From NCBI RefSeq assembly GCF_029933015.1, contig NZ_JAOZOZ010000014.1, forward strand, positions 1-17,004: a DNA stretch of 17,004 nucleotides. The letters run 5' to 3'. The notes under the pieces are model-generated. The model had not been told where the DNA came from, did no database searches, and saw nothing but the letters and a program-made list of their open reading frames with translations. Of this stretch, positions 1-7,380 are shown in pieces. Source of the DNA: Hydrogenimonas sp. (GTDB lineage Bacteria > Campylobacterota > Campylobacteria > Campylobacterales > Hydrogenimonadaceae). Made by a program: the position numbers and the translations under genes. The stretch's first letter is position 1. Each line of letters opens with the position of its first letter.

Positions 1-557
1 CAAAATTCCGGATGTTTCCGGGCCAGTTCCTCCATCGAGAGCAGTGTGGGATAGCGGTAGCGCTGGAGATACTCTTTCGCCTCGCCGATCTTTCTGAATG
101 GCACTCCCGCCATCCGTAAAAGCCTGTAGAGATTCTCTTCCACGGCACATAGCAGATACTCCATCCCCTCCCTTTTCATGAATGGACAGCCGTCGCGCAT
201 GATAAGTCGGAATATCTTCATGACGGTTCGAAGGCTCCGGTATCTTCTGTCGACCGTGATACGGGAGATTTCACAGAGCTTCTCCCCGTCGATCCTCTCA
301 AGCAGATCGTTCATATCCATGACGTTGAGAGTCGGGAAACCGATGGGACAGCGGTAGATGAGACGAAAACAGCCCACCAGTTCGCCCTCTTCCGTCAAAA
401 TGGCATATTGATCGGCATGTGAATCATACCGATCTTTTTCGAGTCCGTCGGGATATTGGGATCTATCCAGTGTCTTTATCTCCTCGCAGAGGACTTCATA
501 ACGCAGCCTGTAGATCTTTTCCAGGAGATTTTCATCTTCGACTTTGACGATTTTCAA
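1..557 (-). CDS. LuxI/FeeM-like GNAT-fold acyltransferase (autoinducer-synthase-like), C-terminus beyond window
   Basis: The window holds 185 codons; the C-terminus lies left of base 1. The start is TTG at 557: an in-frame TGA sits eight codons upstream, no ATG or GTG lies between, and a weak AAAGAG precedes it. The protein has the polar landmarks of acyl-homoserine-lactone synthases at near-canonical spacing: R19 in RLRYEVLCEE, D42 and D45 in KDRYD, R65 in GCFRLI, E96 and R99 in CEISRITV. The PDGLEKDRYD segment resembles the acyltransferases linked to PEP-CTERM/exosortase systems and the FeeM N-acyl-amino-acid synthases more than classical LuxI, and the conserved Trp of LuxI is not evident. 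Such enzymes join an acyl chain from acyl-ACP or acyl-CoA to an amino compound in the cytoplasm. It lies 31 bases after the recD2 stop on the same strand, so it is probably co-transcribed. No LuxR-type regulator is visible in the window. The superfamily is fairly secure; substrate and product are unknown. Confidence 0.75.
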   Translation of the reverse strand, partial: MKIVKVEDENLLEKIYRLRYEVLCEEIKTLDRSQYPDGLEKDRYDSHADQYAILTEEGELVGCFRLIYRCPIGFPTLNVMDMNDLLERIDGEKLCEISRITVDRRYRSLRTVMKIFRLIMRDGCPFMKREGMEYLLCAVEENLYRLLRMAGVPFRKIGEAKEYLQRYRYPTLLSMEELARKHPEF

Positions 558-588
558 GGGTGCTCTTTGTTGATGGTTTCAAGGGAAA

Positions 589-2871
589 TTATGACGAAAT
601 TCCATTGATGCTTTCCTGATTTTCAGCGGAAGCGAGCAGCTGCAGCACCGTCGTACGTCTCGTCGTGTCGATCCGGCGGCACGCCCCCTCGAACGCCGGC
701 GTTTCGCCGACGATGACGCACATCCTCTTCGCCCGCGTTATGGCGGTGTAGAGGAGCTTGGTGTTGTGCATGACATAGTGGCTGTAACTCATCGGTATGA
801 TCACCGTGTCGTACTCCATCCCCTGGGTTTTGTGGATCGTCAACGCATAGGCCAGCGTCAGGTATTCCCCCAGCATCTCGTATCCGTACCGCACCACCAG
901 ATCCTCGTTGGGGTAGTAGACCAGACACTCCTCCTCGTCGGGGTCCATTCTGAATATGAGCCCGATCATCCCGTTGAAGATCCTCTGATTGACAGGATCG
1001 AGATTTTTTTTGAAACTCTCCGGAGACCAGGAGGACATGTTCTCGTTTTTTATATGGACCACCTTGTCGTAGAGGGCGTAGGTGTAGGGGCCCTTTTCGA
1101 CGCCGTGGCGGGCTTTGGGATTGTAGAGGCGCTGGAGACGGCGGTTGAGGTTCTCGGTCCCCAACACCCCTCCGCGCATCGGTGTGATGATCTGCAGCCG
1201 TGTCAGGTAGGCGCGGACATCCTTGGCGGCGAGCGACTCCCTGGCCTCCAGGATATGGGCGACGGCCTCCGACTCGATCCTCTCCAGAATCCGGCGGTTG
1301 TGATTCTCTCTCAGCTCCTTTTTCTCTTCGTCGTTCATCCTTCGCCTCAGCGCGTGGAAATCGGGAATCGTCAGATCGACGAATCTGAAATCGGCATACT
1401 CTCTTCTGTAATCGGGCAGCTGCGCCCGTCGTATCGCATCGGCGACGAGCGTGATCGCCTGCTCTTCGTTCTGACGGTATATTCGGGTCAGCTTGACGAA
1501 AGGAAGGAGTTCATATCTAATAATATCAGAGAGGGTATTCCCCGCGCCGATGGGCGGAAGCTGGCCGTCGTCTCCGACGATCAGGAAGACGGCATCCTCT
1601 TTGAGTTTGCCGATGAGCTGGTAGAAGATCTGGGAGTTCACCATCGAAGCCTCGTCCAGGAGTACCACGTCGTAGGGGAGCGTATCCTGCTCCCTGTGGG
1701 CCACCAGCAGACTCTGGATCGTGGCGGAGCGGAACCCGGTCGTATCGTGAATGCGCTGGGCGGCGATGCCGCTGAGAGCCGTCGTGACGATCGCCTCCTC
1801 TTTGTAGCGCATTTGAAGGAGTTTCAGCATCATCTTCGCACTGGTACTCTTTCCCGTACCGGCGTATCCCACCAGTGCCATCGCCGTCACACCTTCGTTG
1901 AGCAGTCGCACCGCCCTCTTCTGCTCCTCGCCGAGGCGAAAGCCGATACGCCTCTCCTCCTCGGCTATAAAGGCATCGATATCATCGACGATGGGTTCGA
2001 GTCGACTTTGGACACGTTCTTTGAAGAAACGGTAGATCTCCTTCTCGGCCCTGTAGTAGAAAGCGTGGGCCAGATGGCCGTCGATCTCTTCGAGGCGCTC
2101 TTTGGCGATCATGTCGGCGACGACGCTTTCGATGAGAGTATCTTCTCCCTCCATCTGCAGTTCGTCTCGGAGTCTGGCGAAGAGATCCTCTTTGGCGACG
2201 GCGCTGCTTCCCTGCTGCTCGCTGATCTGTCGAATCAGGTATTCGACGGCCGCTTCGATGCGAAAAGGAGATCTGGGATCGATCCCCATCGATCGCGCCA
2301 TCTCGTCGGCCCGTTTGAAACCGACACCCTTGACCTGTGTGATGACGTAAGGGTTGCGTCGGATCAGATCGATCAGATCCTCACGGCCTGCGAAGGTGCG
2401 GTAGATCTCGCCGACGATACTCTGGCCGATTTTGTAGGGGGCCAGAAACATGGCCAGCTGACGAATCTCTCTGTAGCTGCGCCAGCTCTGAGTGATCTGG
2501 GAGAGCTTTTTCTCCTTGATTCCCTTGAATTCCAGCAGCTTCTGCGGCTCTTCGTCCAGGATACGGAGCAGCTCCTCCTCGCCGTAGTGGGCGATGAGCC
2601 GCCCGACCAGTTTCCGTCCCACTCCCTTGACCACTTTCGTCAGATAGAAGTAGAGTTCGCTGCCCGCGATCTCGAGTGAGGTGAAGGAAAACTGCGGGCC
2701 GAATTTCGGATGCTCCTCCCACGCACCCTCCAGCGCCACCTCCTGACCTTTCAGCGCTTCGGTATCGGTCACCAGACAGTTTCCCGAAATCTTCGTACCG
2801 TCTTCGAGCAGGGCGATCATGAAACCCTCTTTGTCGTAGAGGATCCGTTTGATCTTTCCGGTCAGTTTCAC
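589..2871 (-). CDS. recD2: RecD2-type SF1B DNA helicase
   Basis: A 760-residue protein, normal for RecD2, an ATP-driven 5'-3' DNA helicase of repair and replication that acts without RecBC. Residues 1-70 form a small N-terminal domain. Helix-hairpin-helix-like segments follow (KGVGRKLVG near 82-90, FKGIKEKKL near 115-123, VKGVGFKRAD near 180-189). The helicase core has Walker A GYAGTGKST (335-343), Walker B LLDEASM (404-410), motif III GDDGQLPP (433-440), motif IV TRIYRQ (462-467), a KTQG segment near 681-684 and motif VI YTAITRAK (708-715). The frame stays open upstream to 3528, but that part is antifamily sequence lying over the metallopeptidase gene. The start is GTG at 2871, whose GTGA overlaps the upstream TGA, followed by MKLTGKIKRI, a sensible RecD2 N-terminus. 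Translational coupling to the upstream gene is likely. Confidence 0.95.
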   Translation of the reverse strand: MKLTGKIKRILYDKEGFMIALLEDGTKISGNCLVTDTEALKGQEVALEGAWEEHPKFGPQFSFTSLEIAGSELYFYLTKVVKGVGRKLVGRLIAHYGEEELLRILDEEPQKLLEFKGIKEKKLSQITQSWRSYREIRQLAMFLAPYKIGQSIVGEIYRTFAGREDLIDLIRRNPYVITQVKGVGFKRADEMARSMGIDPRSPFRIEAAVEYLIRQISEQQGSSAVAKEDLFARLRDELQMEGEDTLIESVVADMIAKERLEEIDGHLAHAFYYRAEKEIYRFFKERVQSRLEPIVDDIDAFIAEEERRIGFRLGEEQKRAVRLLNEGVTAMALVGYAGTGKSTSAKMMLKLLQMRYKEEAIVTTALSGIAAQRIHDTTGFRSATIQSLLVAHREQDTLPYDVVLLDEASMVNSQIFYQLIGKLKEDAVFLIVGDDGQLPPIGAGNTLSDIIRYELLPFVKLTRIYRQNEEQAITLVADAIRRAQLPDYRREYADFRFVDLTIPDFHALRRRMNDEEKKELRENHNRRILERIESEAVAHILEARESLAAKDVRAYLTRLQIITPMRGGVLGTENLNRRLQRLYNPKARHGVEKGPYTYALYDKVVHIKNENMSSWSPESFKKNLDPVNQRIFNGMIGLIFRMDPDEEECLVYYPNEDLVVRYGYEMLGEYLTLAYALTIHKTQGMEYDTVIIPMSYSHYVMHNTKLLYTAITRAKRMCVIVGETPAFEGACRRIDTTRRTTVLQLLASAENQESINGISS

Positions 2872-3440
2872 AGCAGGCGCTTTCTGAGATCTCTGTAGTC
2901 GGGAATGTGCTGCGCCACCAGTTCCCAGAACGCTTTTTGGTGGTGTTTGTGACGGATATGGGCCAGCTCGTGGACGACGACGTAATCGACGAGAGCCTCC
3001 TCGTAGCGCATCAGTGCCGTGTTGAAAGTGATCGTGTCGTCGGGGGCGCAGCAGCCCCAGCGGTTTTTGTAGCGGCGAAAGCGGACCGACGCGGGGAAAA
3101 GCCCCATGCGTTTGGACCACACTTCCACCCGCGCTCCGATATGGCGCTTCGCGCTTCGCAGGTAGAAGCGGTTCAGCGCCGTTTGAAACCCTTCTTCGCT
3201 TCTGCAGTGAAAGAGAAAACGCTCCCCGTCGAAATCGAGCCGGTTGGAGGCGGCGGAGCGGATATGGACTAGATAGCTTCTGCCCAGATACCAGACCCTG
3301 CACCCTTCGGCAAAAGCGGGGGGATCGTTCCTGGCGTGGCGATCTCTGAAATCGAGGCGATCCAGCAGCCACCTCTCCTTCTCCCTGAGAAAGGAGAGCG
3401 CCCGGGTTCGGGAGATGTGCCAGGGTGTCGATAGATCCAC
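2868..3440 (-). CDS. YgjP/DUF45-family zinc metallopeptidase (SprT-like fold)
   Basis: From the GTG at 3440 the protein has 190 residues. It carries the family signature in order: NRWGCCAPDDTITFN (126-140), VVHELAH (155-161, zinc ligands and catalytic Glu), then HKHHQKAFW (164-172), where a downstream His would be the third ligand. This is the WGxC...HELAH...HxxxFW pattern of the YgjP-like metallopeptidases, often annotated M48 family or DUF45; cellular substrates are poorly known. The start is doubtful. The same frame continues upstream for 40 codons to an ATT at 3560 (CTG at 3557) and encodes HRRKKGQKHLYLRLRNDGTV, which fits the usual N-terminal part of the family. No ATG, GTG or TTG lies in that extension, so an unusual start overlapping the mutase stop is possible. 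The 3' end overlaps the recD2 start by four bases. Confidence 0.88.
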   Translation of the reverse strand: MDLSTPWHISRTRALSFLREKERWLLDRLDFRDRHARNDPPAFAEGCRVWYLGRSYLVHIRSAASNRLDFDGERFLFHCRSEEGFQTALNRFYLRSAKRHIGARVEVWSKRMGLFPASVRFRRYKNRWGCCAPDDTITFNTALMRYEEALVDYVVVHELAHIRHKHHQKAFWELVAQHIPDYRDLRKRLL

Positions 3441-3546
3441 CGTGCCGTCGTTTCGAAGCCTCAGATAGAGATGTTTCTGCCCCTTTTTGCGTCTGTGGCG
3501 ACAGAGAATCTCTCTGCCGTCGCGGCATATGTAGGTAAAGAGATTC

Positions 3547-4938
3547 TCAGCCGACAGAATCTTTCGCCTCTTCGATCAGATCGTTCAGAACGCGCTGTAT
3601 ACGCTCGAGCGCTTCGGGAGAGACCGCTTCGAAACGGGTCACGAGGATCGGCGTCGTGTTGCTGGCGCGCACCAGTCCCCATCCATCCTCGAAGATGACC
3701 CTGACACCGTCGATCGTGACGATGTCCCTGATCCCCAGTTCCGCTCTTTTGGCGTCGAGAATCTTCTTGAGCGCGTCGATGATGGCGAATTTCTTCTGAT
3801 CGGTCGTTTTCACCTTGATTTCGTCGGTGCTGTAGAGGATGGGAAGTTTCTCGTACTCGGCATCGAAATCGAATCCCTTCTTGAGCATCTCCAGGATCCG
3901 GAGCATCGTGTAGATCGCGTCGTCGTATCCGAAGTAGCGGTCGTTGAAGAAGATATGGCCGCTCACCTCCGCCGCCAGATCGGCTCCCGTCTCTTTGAGA
4001 AGCACCTTGAGATTGGAGTGGCCCGTCTTGTGCATGATCGCCTTGCCGATCGCGTCGATTCCGTCGTACATCACCTGGGAACACTTCACCTCTCCGATGA
4101 CGGTCGGTTTTCTGCCCTCTTTGGCCATCTCTTTGGCGAAGAAGAGGGCCAGGATATCCCCTTTGAAGTTGTGTTTACGGCTCAAAAAAGCGATGCGGTC
4201 ACCGTCTCCGTCGAAGGCGAAACCGTACTCGGCACCCTTTTGGAGCGCTTTTTTGAGATCTTCGAGATTCTCCTCCTCGCTGGGATCAGGGTGGTGGTTG
4301 GGAAACGTACCGTCGGGCTCGAAATAGAGTTTTCTCGCCGGCATCTTCAGCCTCTCCAGCAGCGGCTCGATCGCCACGCCCGCCGCGCCGTTTCCGCAGT
4401 CGATCGCCATTTTTGGATCGAACCCTTCCAGAGCCGAAAACTCTTTCGCCAGATAGTCGACATACTTTTCCAGCGCCGGTATCTCGATGACATCGGTCTC
4501 TGTGGGGATCGCGATGCTGCCGTTGGCTTCGACTTCCCGTCCGAGGGCGTAGATATCATCGCCATAGAAAGGGAGCTGGCCGATCGTGATCTTGAAACCG
4601 TTGTATTCGGGAGGGTTGTGGGAGCCCGTGATCTGTATACCGCCGGCGGGAAGCACCTCTTTGCCCCCGACCTTGAAAGAGTTGAAGTTGCAGAAGTAGT
4701 TGACGGGGGTGGGCGCGAGGCCGCCGTGCAGGACGATCACCTCCGCGGCGTTGAGTCCGCTGACAAGCCAGTCGGAGAGCTGTGGCGAGTGGGTCCGGGC
4801 GTCGTAGGTCACGACAGCGTAGTCACCCTTTTCCTTGATCTTTTTCCCGAGAAAGTAGCCGATCAGCTTGACGGTCTTTTCGTTCAGGTCCTCTCCGAAA
4901 ACACCGCGGATATCGTACTCCCTGAAAATATGCTGCAT
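3547..4938 (-). CDS. phosphomannomutase/phosphoglucomutase (AlgC type)
   Basis: A 463-residue alpha-D-phosphohexomutase that interconverts hexose 1- and 6-phosphates (mannose or glucose) through a phosphoserine, feeding sugar nucleotides for LPS, capsule or glycan synthesis. All four active-site loops are present: TGSHNPPEYNGFK (104-116, Ser106 phosphorylated), the metal loop DGDGDR (243-248), the sugar-specificity loop EVSGH (324-328) and the phosphate-binding VRASNTTP (423-430). The last follows the AlgC pattern, which favours the dual-specificity mutase over GlmM. The ATG at 4938 is chosen over the TTG at 4944 because AAGGA at 4948-4952 is nine bases from the ATG and only a few from the TTG. 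It has its own extended -10 promoter and is probably first gene of an operon with the metallopeptidase, recD2 and the acyltransferase. Confidence 0.95.
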   Translation of the reverse strand: MQHIFREYDIRGVFGEDLNEKTVKLIGYFLGKKIKEKGDYAVVTYDARTHSPQLSDWLVSGLNAAEVIVLHGGLAPTPVNYFCNFNSFKVGGKEVLPAGGIQITGSHNPPEYNGFKITIGQLPFYGDDIYALGREVEANGSIAIPTETDVIEIPALEKYVDYLAKEFSALEGFDPKMAIDCGNGAAGVAIEPLLERLKMPARKLYFEPDGTFPNHHPDPSEEENLEDLKKALQKGAEYGFAFDGDGDRIAFLSRKHNFKGDILALFFAKEMAKEGRKPTVIGEVKCSQVMYDGIDAIGKAIMHKTGHSNLKVLLKETGADLAAEVSGHIFFNDRYFGYDDAIYTMLRILEMLKKGFDFDAEYEKLPILYSTDEIKVKTTDQKKFAIIDALKKILDAKRAELGIRDIVTIDGVRVIFEDGWGLVRASNTTPILVTRFEAVSPEALERIQRVLNDLIEEAKDSVG

Positions 4939-4947
4939 AGACAAAGA

Positions 4948-4973
4948 TCCTTTTTTTAAACGCTATTCTATCA
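4948..4973 (-). promoter_or_regulatory. extended -10 promoter and ribosome binding site of the phosphohexomutase operon
   Basis: Reading leftward, TGATAGAAT spans 4973-4965: a TG, one base, then the -10 box TAGAAT at 4970-4965. Transcription would begin near 4958, followed by AAGGA at 4952-4948 and ATG at 4938. No clear -35 is visible; an inverted repeat lies there instead. The element is inferred from sequence only. Confidence 0.55.
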
Positions 4974-4979
4974 AATTCG

Positions 4980-4999
4980 GTTATCGTTACGATAACGAT
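4980..4999. promoter_or_regulatory. double overlapping inverted repeat, candidate operator
   Basis: Two perfect 17-base inverted repeats share this segment, offset by three bases. GTTATCG-TTA-CGATAAC spans 4980-4996 and ATCGTTA-CGA-TAACGAT spans 4983-4999. Each has 7-bp arms and a 3-base centre. The segment sits immediately upstream of the mutase -10 box, where a -35 would be, and just after the yigZ stop. It has no following T-run on either strand and a weak AT-rich stem, so a protein-binding site is more likely than a terminator. Confidence 0.45.
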
Positions 5000-5002
5000 G
5001 GC

Positions 5003-5596
5003 TTACGACACATCGATTCGTTCCCATACGATCCGTGCTGCATCGAGCATCGTGACCAGTTTCGAGACGGCGCTTTCGTCGCCGACAACTTTCCACAACG
5101 CTCCGGTTCCGTCGAAATCCCGGACCGTTTCCAATCCGCCGATCGAGCCGATGGCATACTCCCATCTGCCCATTTCCGAGTAATCGATATGAAAGGCAAC
5201 AGACACACGCTTTTCGTGGTGCAGAAGATCGGCGATCCCGATCACACTTTTCGCGGCCTCTCCATAAGCTCTCGCCATCCCTCCGGTGCCCAGTTTGATA
5301 CCTCCGAAATAGCGGACCACGAGAATCGCCGATTCGATCAGGCCGTTTCCCCGCATCACGTGGAGCACGGGTTTGCCGGCACACCCTTTCGGTTCGCCGT
5401 CGTCGCTGCTCTCTTCGACGATCTGCCCATGCTCGTTGAGTCTCCTCAGCGCCCAGACGATATGGTTCGCTTTGGGGTGTTCTTCCCGCAGATGTCGGCG
5501 TATCTCTTCGAAATCCGCGATCGGCACGAGATGGGCGAGAAATTTGGAGCGTTTGACTTCCGTTTCGGTGGTGAAGTGTGTTGTGATACTCTTCAT
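5003..5596 (-). CDS. YigZ/IMPACT-family protein
   Basis: A 197-residue protein of normal length for the bacterial YigZ family. The N-terminal IMPACT domain shows DDGEPKGCAGKPVLHV (65-80) and VVRYFGGIKLGTGGMARAY (93-111), the most conserved signatures of the family. The C-terminal third would be the ferredoxin-like domain. The eukaryotic relative IMPACT modulates the GCN2 stress kinase, and bacterial members are thought to be linked to translation; no enzymatic activity is established, so I assign none. The ATG at 5596 starts the family-like MKSITTHFTTETEVKRSKF. No Shine-Dalgarno is visible upstream, and the likely -10 box ends only nine bases before the ATG, so the mRNA may be leaderless. It is divergent from the methyltransferase gene. 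Confidence 0.9.
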   Translation of the reverse strand: MKSITTHFTTETEVKRSKFLAHLVPIADFEEIRRHLREEHPKANHIVWALRRLNEHGQIVEESSDDGEPKGCAGKPVLHVMRGNGLIESAILVVRYFGGIKLGTGGMARAYGEAAKSVIGIADLLHHEKRVSVAFHIDYSEMGRWEYAIGSIGGLETVRDFDGTGALWKVVGDESAVSKLVTMLDAARIVWERIDVS

Positions 5597-5598
5597 TG

Positions 5599-5611
5599 TG
5601 TTAGAATTCTA
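5599..5611. promoter_or_regulatory. strand-symmetric -10 element between divergent yigZ-like and methyltransferase genes
   Basis: The 10-base perfect palindrome TAGAATTCTA (5602-5611) presents a TAGAAT -10 box on each strand. Rightward it is extended by TG at 5599-5600 (TGTTAGAAT), which puts a start near 5614, ahead of the AAAGGGGTG ribosome binding site of the methyltransferase. Leftward the TAGAAT spans 5611-5606 and would start transcription at or next to the yigZ-like ATG at 5596. Confidence 0.5.
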
Positions 5612-5630
5612 CCCAAAAAAGGGGTGAAAA

Positions 5631-6242
5631 ATGAGTTTCGACGTTCGCGCCGGGACATGGGACGCATCCGACAGACGTCAGGCACTGGCGGAAGCGGTGG
5701 CACAGGCGATACGTGAACGATTCGATCTGGAGAGTTCGATGCACCTGCTGGATATCGGCGCCGGCACAGGTCTCTTGACACGCAGGCTCCTCCCTTTCGT
5801 GGGAAAGATGAGCGCCGTCGACACTTCGGCAGGGATGCTGGAGCGATTGCGGGAAAATCTCGCCGACTCCGACGATCGCGTCACGATCTACCATACGGAC
5901 ATCGTCGGATTCGACAATCCCGAACCCTTCGACGGCATCGTCAGCTCCATGACGATCCACCACATCGAAGATACAAAGATGCTTTTCGAAAAGCTCCATG
6001 CCATGCTCAAACCGGGAGGATTCATCGCGCTGGCGGACCTGGCGCCCGAAGACGGCACCTTCCACGACCACGGAAACGAAGGGGTATTCCATTTCGGTTT
6101 CGAGGAGGCCTCTTTGAAAAAGATCGCGGAAGATGCGGGATTCGAATCGCTTGCATACCGCATCGTCCACACCGTCGACAAGGGCGCGAAAGGGACCTAC
6201 GACATCTTTCTGCTGACGGCTACGAAACCACCACTCCGTTGA
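5631..6242 (+). CDS. class I SAM-dependent methyltransferase
   Basis: A 203-residue Rossmann-type methyltransferase. Motif I is LLDIGAGTG (39-47) for S-adenosylmethionine; an acidic residue ends strand 2 (D64 in AVDTS); SSMTIHHIED (105-114) is the motif IV region; LKPGG (126-130) is the turn before strand 5. The fold resembles UbiE/Tam-like small-molecule methyltransferases, but nothing seen here identifies the acceptor. The family normally acts in the cytoplasm. A strong ribosome binding site (GGGGTG at 5621-5626) precedes the ATG. It is a single-gene unit: the promoter is shared with the divergent YigZ-family gene, and its 3' end overlaps the diguanylate cyclase stop tail to tail by 23 bases. 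Confidence 0.88.
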   Translation: MSFDVRAGTWDASDRRQALAEAVAQAIRERFDLESSMHLLDIGAGTGLLTRRLLPFVGKMSAVDTSAGMLERLRENLADSDDRVTIYHTDIVGFDNPEPFDGIVSSMTIHHIEDTKMLFEKLHAMLKPGGFIALADLAPEDGTFHDHGNEGVFHFGFEEASLKKIAEDAGFESLAYRIVHTVDKGAKGTYDIFLLTATKPPLR

Positions 6243-7380
6243 CACAGACCCTGTTTCGTCCGGCGTTTTTGGCGCAGTAGAGCTGCTCGTCGGCCACTTC
6301 GATCGCGTCGTCGATATTGTGCGCCTCTTTGGCATCGTTGTTGATACCCACCGATATCGTGATACTCAGGATATTTTTCCCGATCACGAAAGGCGAAGTC
6401 TCTATCGACTTTTTCAGGCGCTCCGCCACTTCCGTCGCCTCTTTCTTGTTGACAGTGTGCAGGAAGACGATGAACTCCTCCCCTCCGAACCGTACCAGAT
6501 GGTCCTCTTTTCGCAGCATCTTTCTGATACGCTGCGTCAGCATCTTCAGCACTTCGTCGCCTACCTCGTGGCCGAAGGTGTCGTTGACCCGTTTGAAATG
6601 GTCCACATCGTACATGATGATCTGATACTCGGCATAGTTGGCGTTGGCGATCACTTCGTAGAGAAATTTCCTGTTGTAGGCGCCGGTCAGAGGATCGACG
6701 AAACTCTTCGAGCGTCCTTTGAAGTAGTAGTAGATCTGGAAATATCCGAACACGAGCATCAGGGCGATGATGACGGCGACGGTGAACATCATCGATTTGA
6801 TCTGCGTGAACTTCCGCTCCACATCGGTACGGATCGATGCCGAGAGGTCTCCGCCAAGAACCGCGGCGACCCTGCCGTTTTCGAAGATCGGAATCGCGAT
6901 AGAGACCCACAGCGAACCGTTTTTCATATGTTTGTACAGCTGTGTCTTTCCCGTTTCGTAGGTTCTCTCCCAGATATCGGAGACCGGTTCGAAACGCTGC
7001 ATGAACATCGCCTGATGTTCGATCTCCCGCTCTCCGTCGAGCAGATATCGCAGTCTGCCCCGTTCGTCCCTGTATATGACGAAAAGGTGCTCCACTTCCG
7101 GTGTCTTGAAGTATGAGAGGCTTCTTTGAAGATCCCTTCGAAGGCCCTTGCTGTCGGAAAGGCGTTCGATCAGGGAGGGCCGTGTATTTTCCACGACCAT
7201 CGCGGAAGCGTTTTTCAGCTCCATTTCGTAGCGGTTGATGATCATTTCGATCATCTCCTGACGGGTCGAGGCGAGTACCTTGTCCACCTGCATGTAGAGG
7301 TAGATCATCGCCACCGTCAGCAGCGTCAGAATCGTGATGCCTATCTTGAGAACGAGATCGAACTGTCGTGTTACTTTCAT
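6220..7380 (-). CDS. membrane-bound diguanylate cyclase with periplasmic sensor domain
   Basis: A 386-residue protein that makes cyclic di-GMP from two GTP. It has a transmembrane segment at about 12-31, a periplasmic domain of about 165 residues (32-195, probably Cache-like in size and position; note the WVSIAIPIFENGRVAAVLGGDLS stretch around 158-180), a second transmembrane segment at about 196-218 and a GGDEF domain from DPLTGAYNR (229-237). Catalytic features are intact: YDVDHFK (257-263) with a metal-binding Asp, and RFGGEEF (297-303). The product-inhibition I-site RKED (290-293) stands five residues before GGEEF, so an active, feedback-controlled cyclase is expected. The ATG directly abuts the TAG of the small exported protein gene with no gap, implying coupled expression and a shared pathway. 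Confidence 0.95.
   Translation of the reverse strand: MKVTRQFDLVLKIGITILTLLTVAMIYLYMQVDKVLASTRQEMIEMIINRYEMELKNASAMVVENTRPSLIERLSDSKGLRRDLQRSLSYFKTPEVEHLFVIYRDERGRLRYLLDGEREIEHQAMFMQRFEPVSDIWERTYETGKTQLYKHMKNGSLWVSIAIPIFENGRVAAVLGGDLSASIRTDVERKFTQIKSMMFTVAVIIALMLVFGYFQIYYYFKGRSKSFVDPLTGAYNRKFLYEVIANANYAEYQIIMYDVDHFKRVNDTFGHEVGDEVLKMLTQRIRKMLRKEDHLVRFGGEEFIVFLHTVNKKEATEVAERLKKSIETSPFVIGKNILSITISVGINNDAKEAHNIDDAIEVADEQLYCAKNAGRNRVCVNGVVVS

Noticed and set aside
2361..2382. Short GATC-rich direct repeat (GATCAGATC twice)
   Set aside because: It encodes DLIDLI in the middle of recD2 and is explained by repeated Asp-Leu-Ile codons.
766..2679. 637-codon open frame on the + strand over recD2
   Set aside because: It lies wholly antisense to a RecD2 with every helicase motif in place, starts without a visible ribosome binding site and shows no domain. 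Long antisense frames are expected where TTA, CTA and TCA codons are rare in the real gene.
2872..3528. 219-codon N-terminal extension of the RecD2 frame
   Set aside because: It lies over the metallopeptidase gene in another frame, is low-complexity Arg/Ser/Pro-rich, and ends exactly where a normal RecD2 N-terminus begins at a GTG overlapping the upstream stop.
3955..4959. 334-codon open frame on the + strand over the mutase
   Set aside because: Antisense to a mutase with all four catalytic loops intact, with no ribosome binding site or recognisable domain.
4980..4999. Rho-independent terminator after the YigZ-family gene
   Set aside because: The stem is short and AT-rich and no T-run follows on either strand; the two interlocked palindromes fit an operator better.
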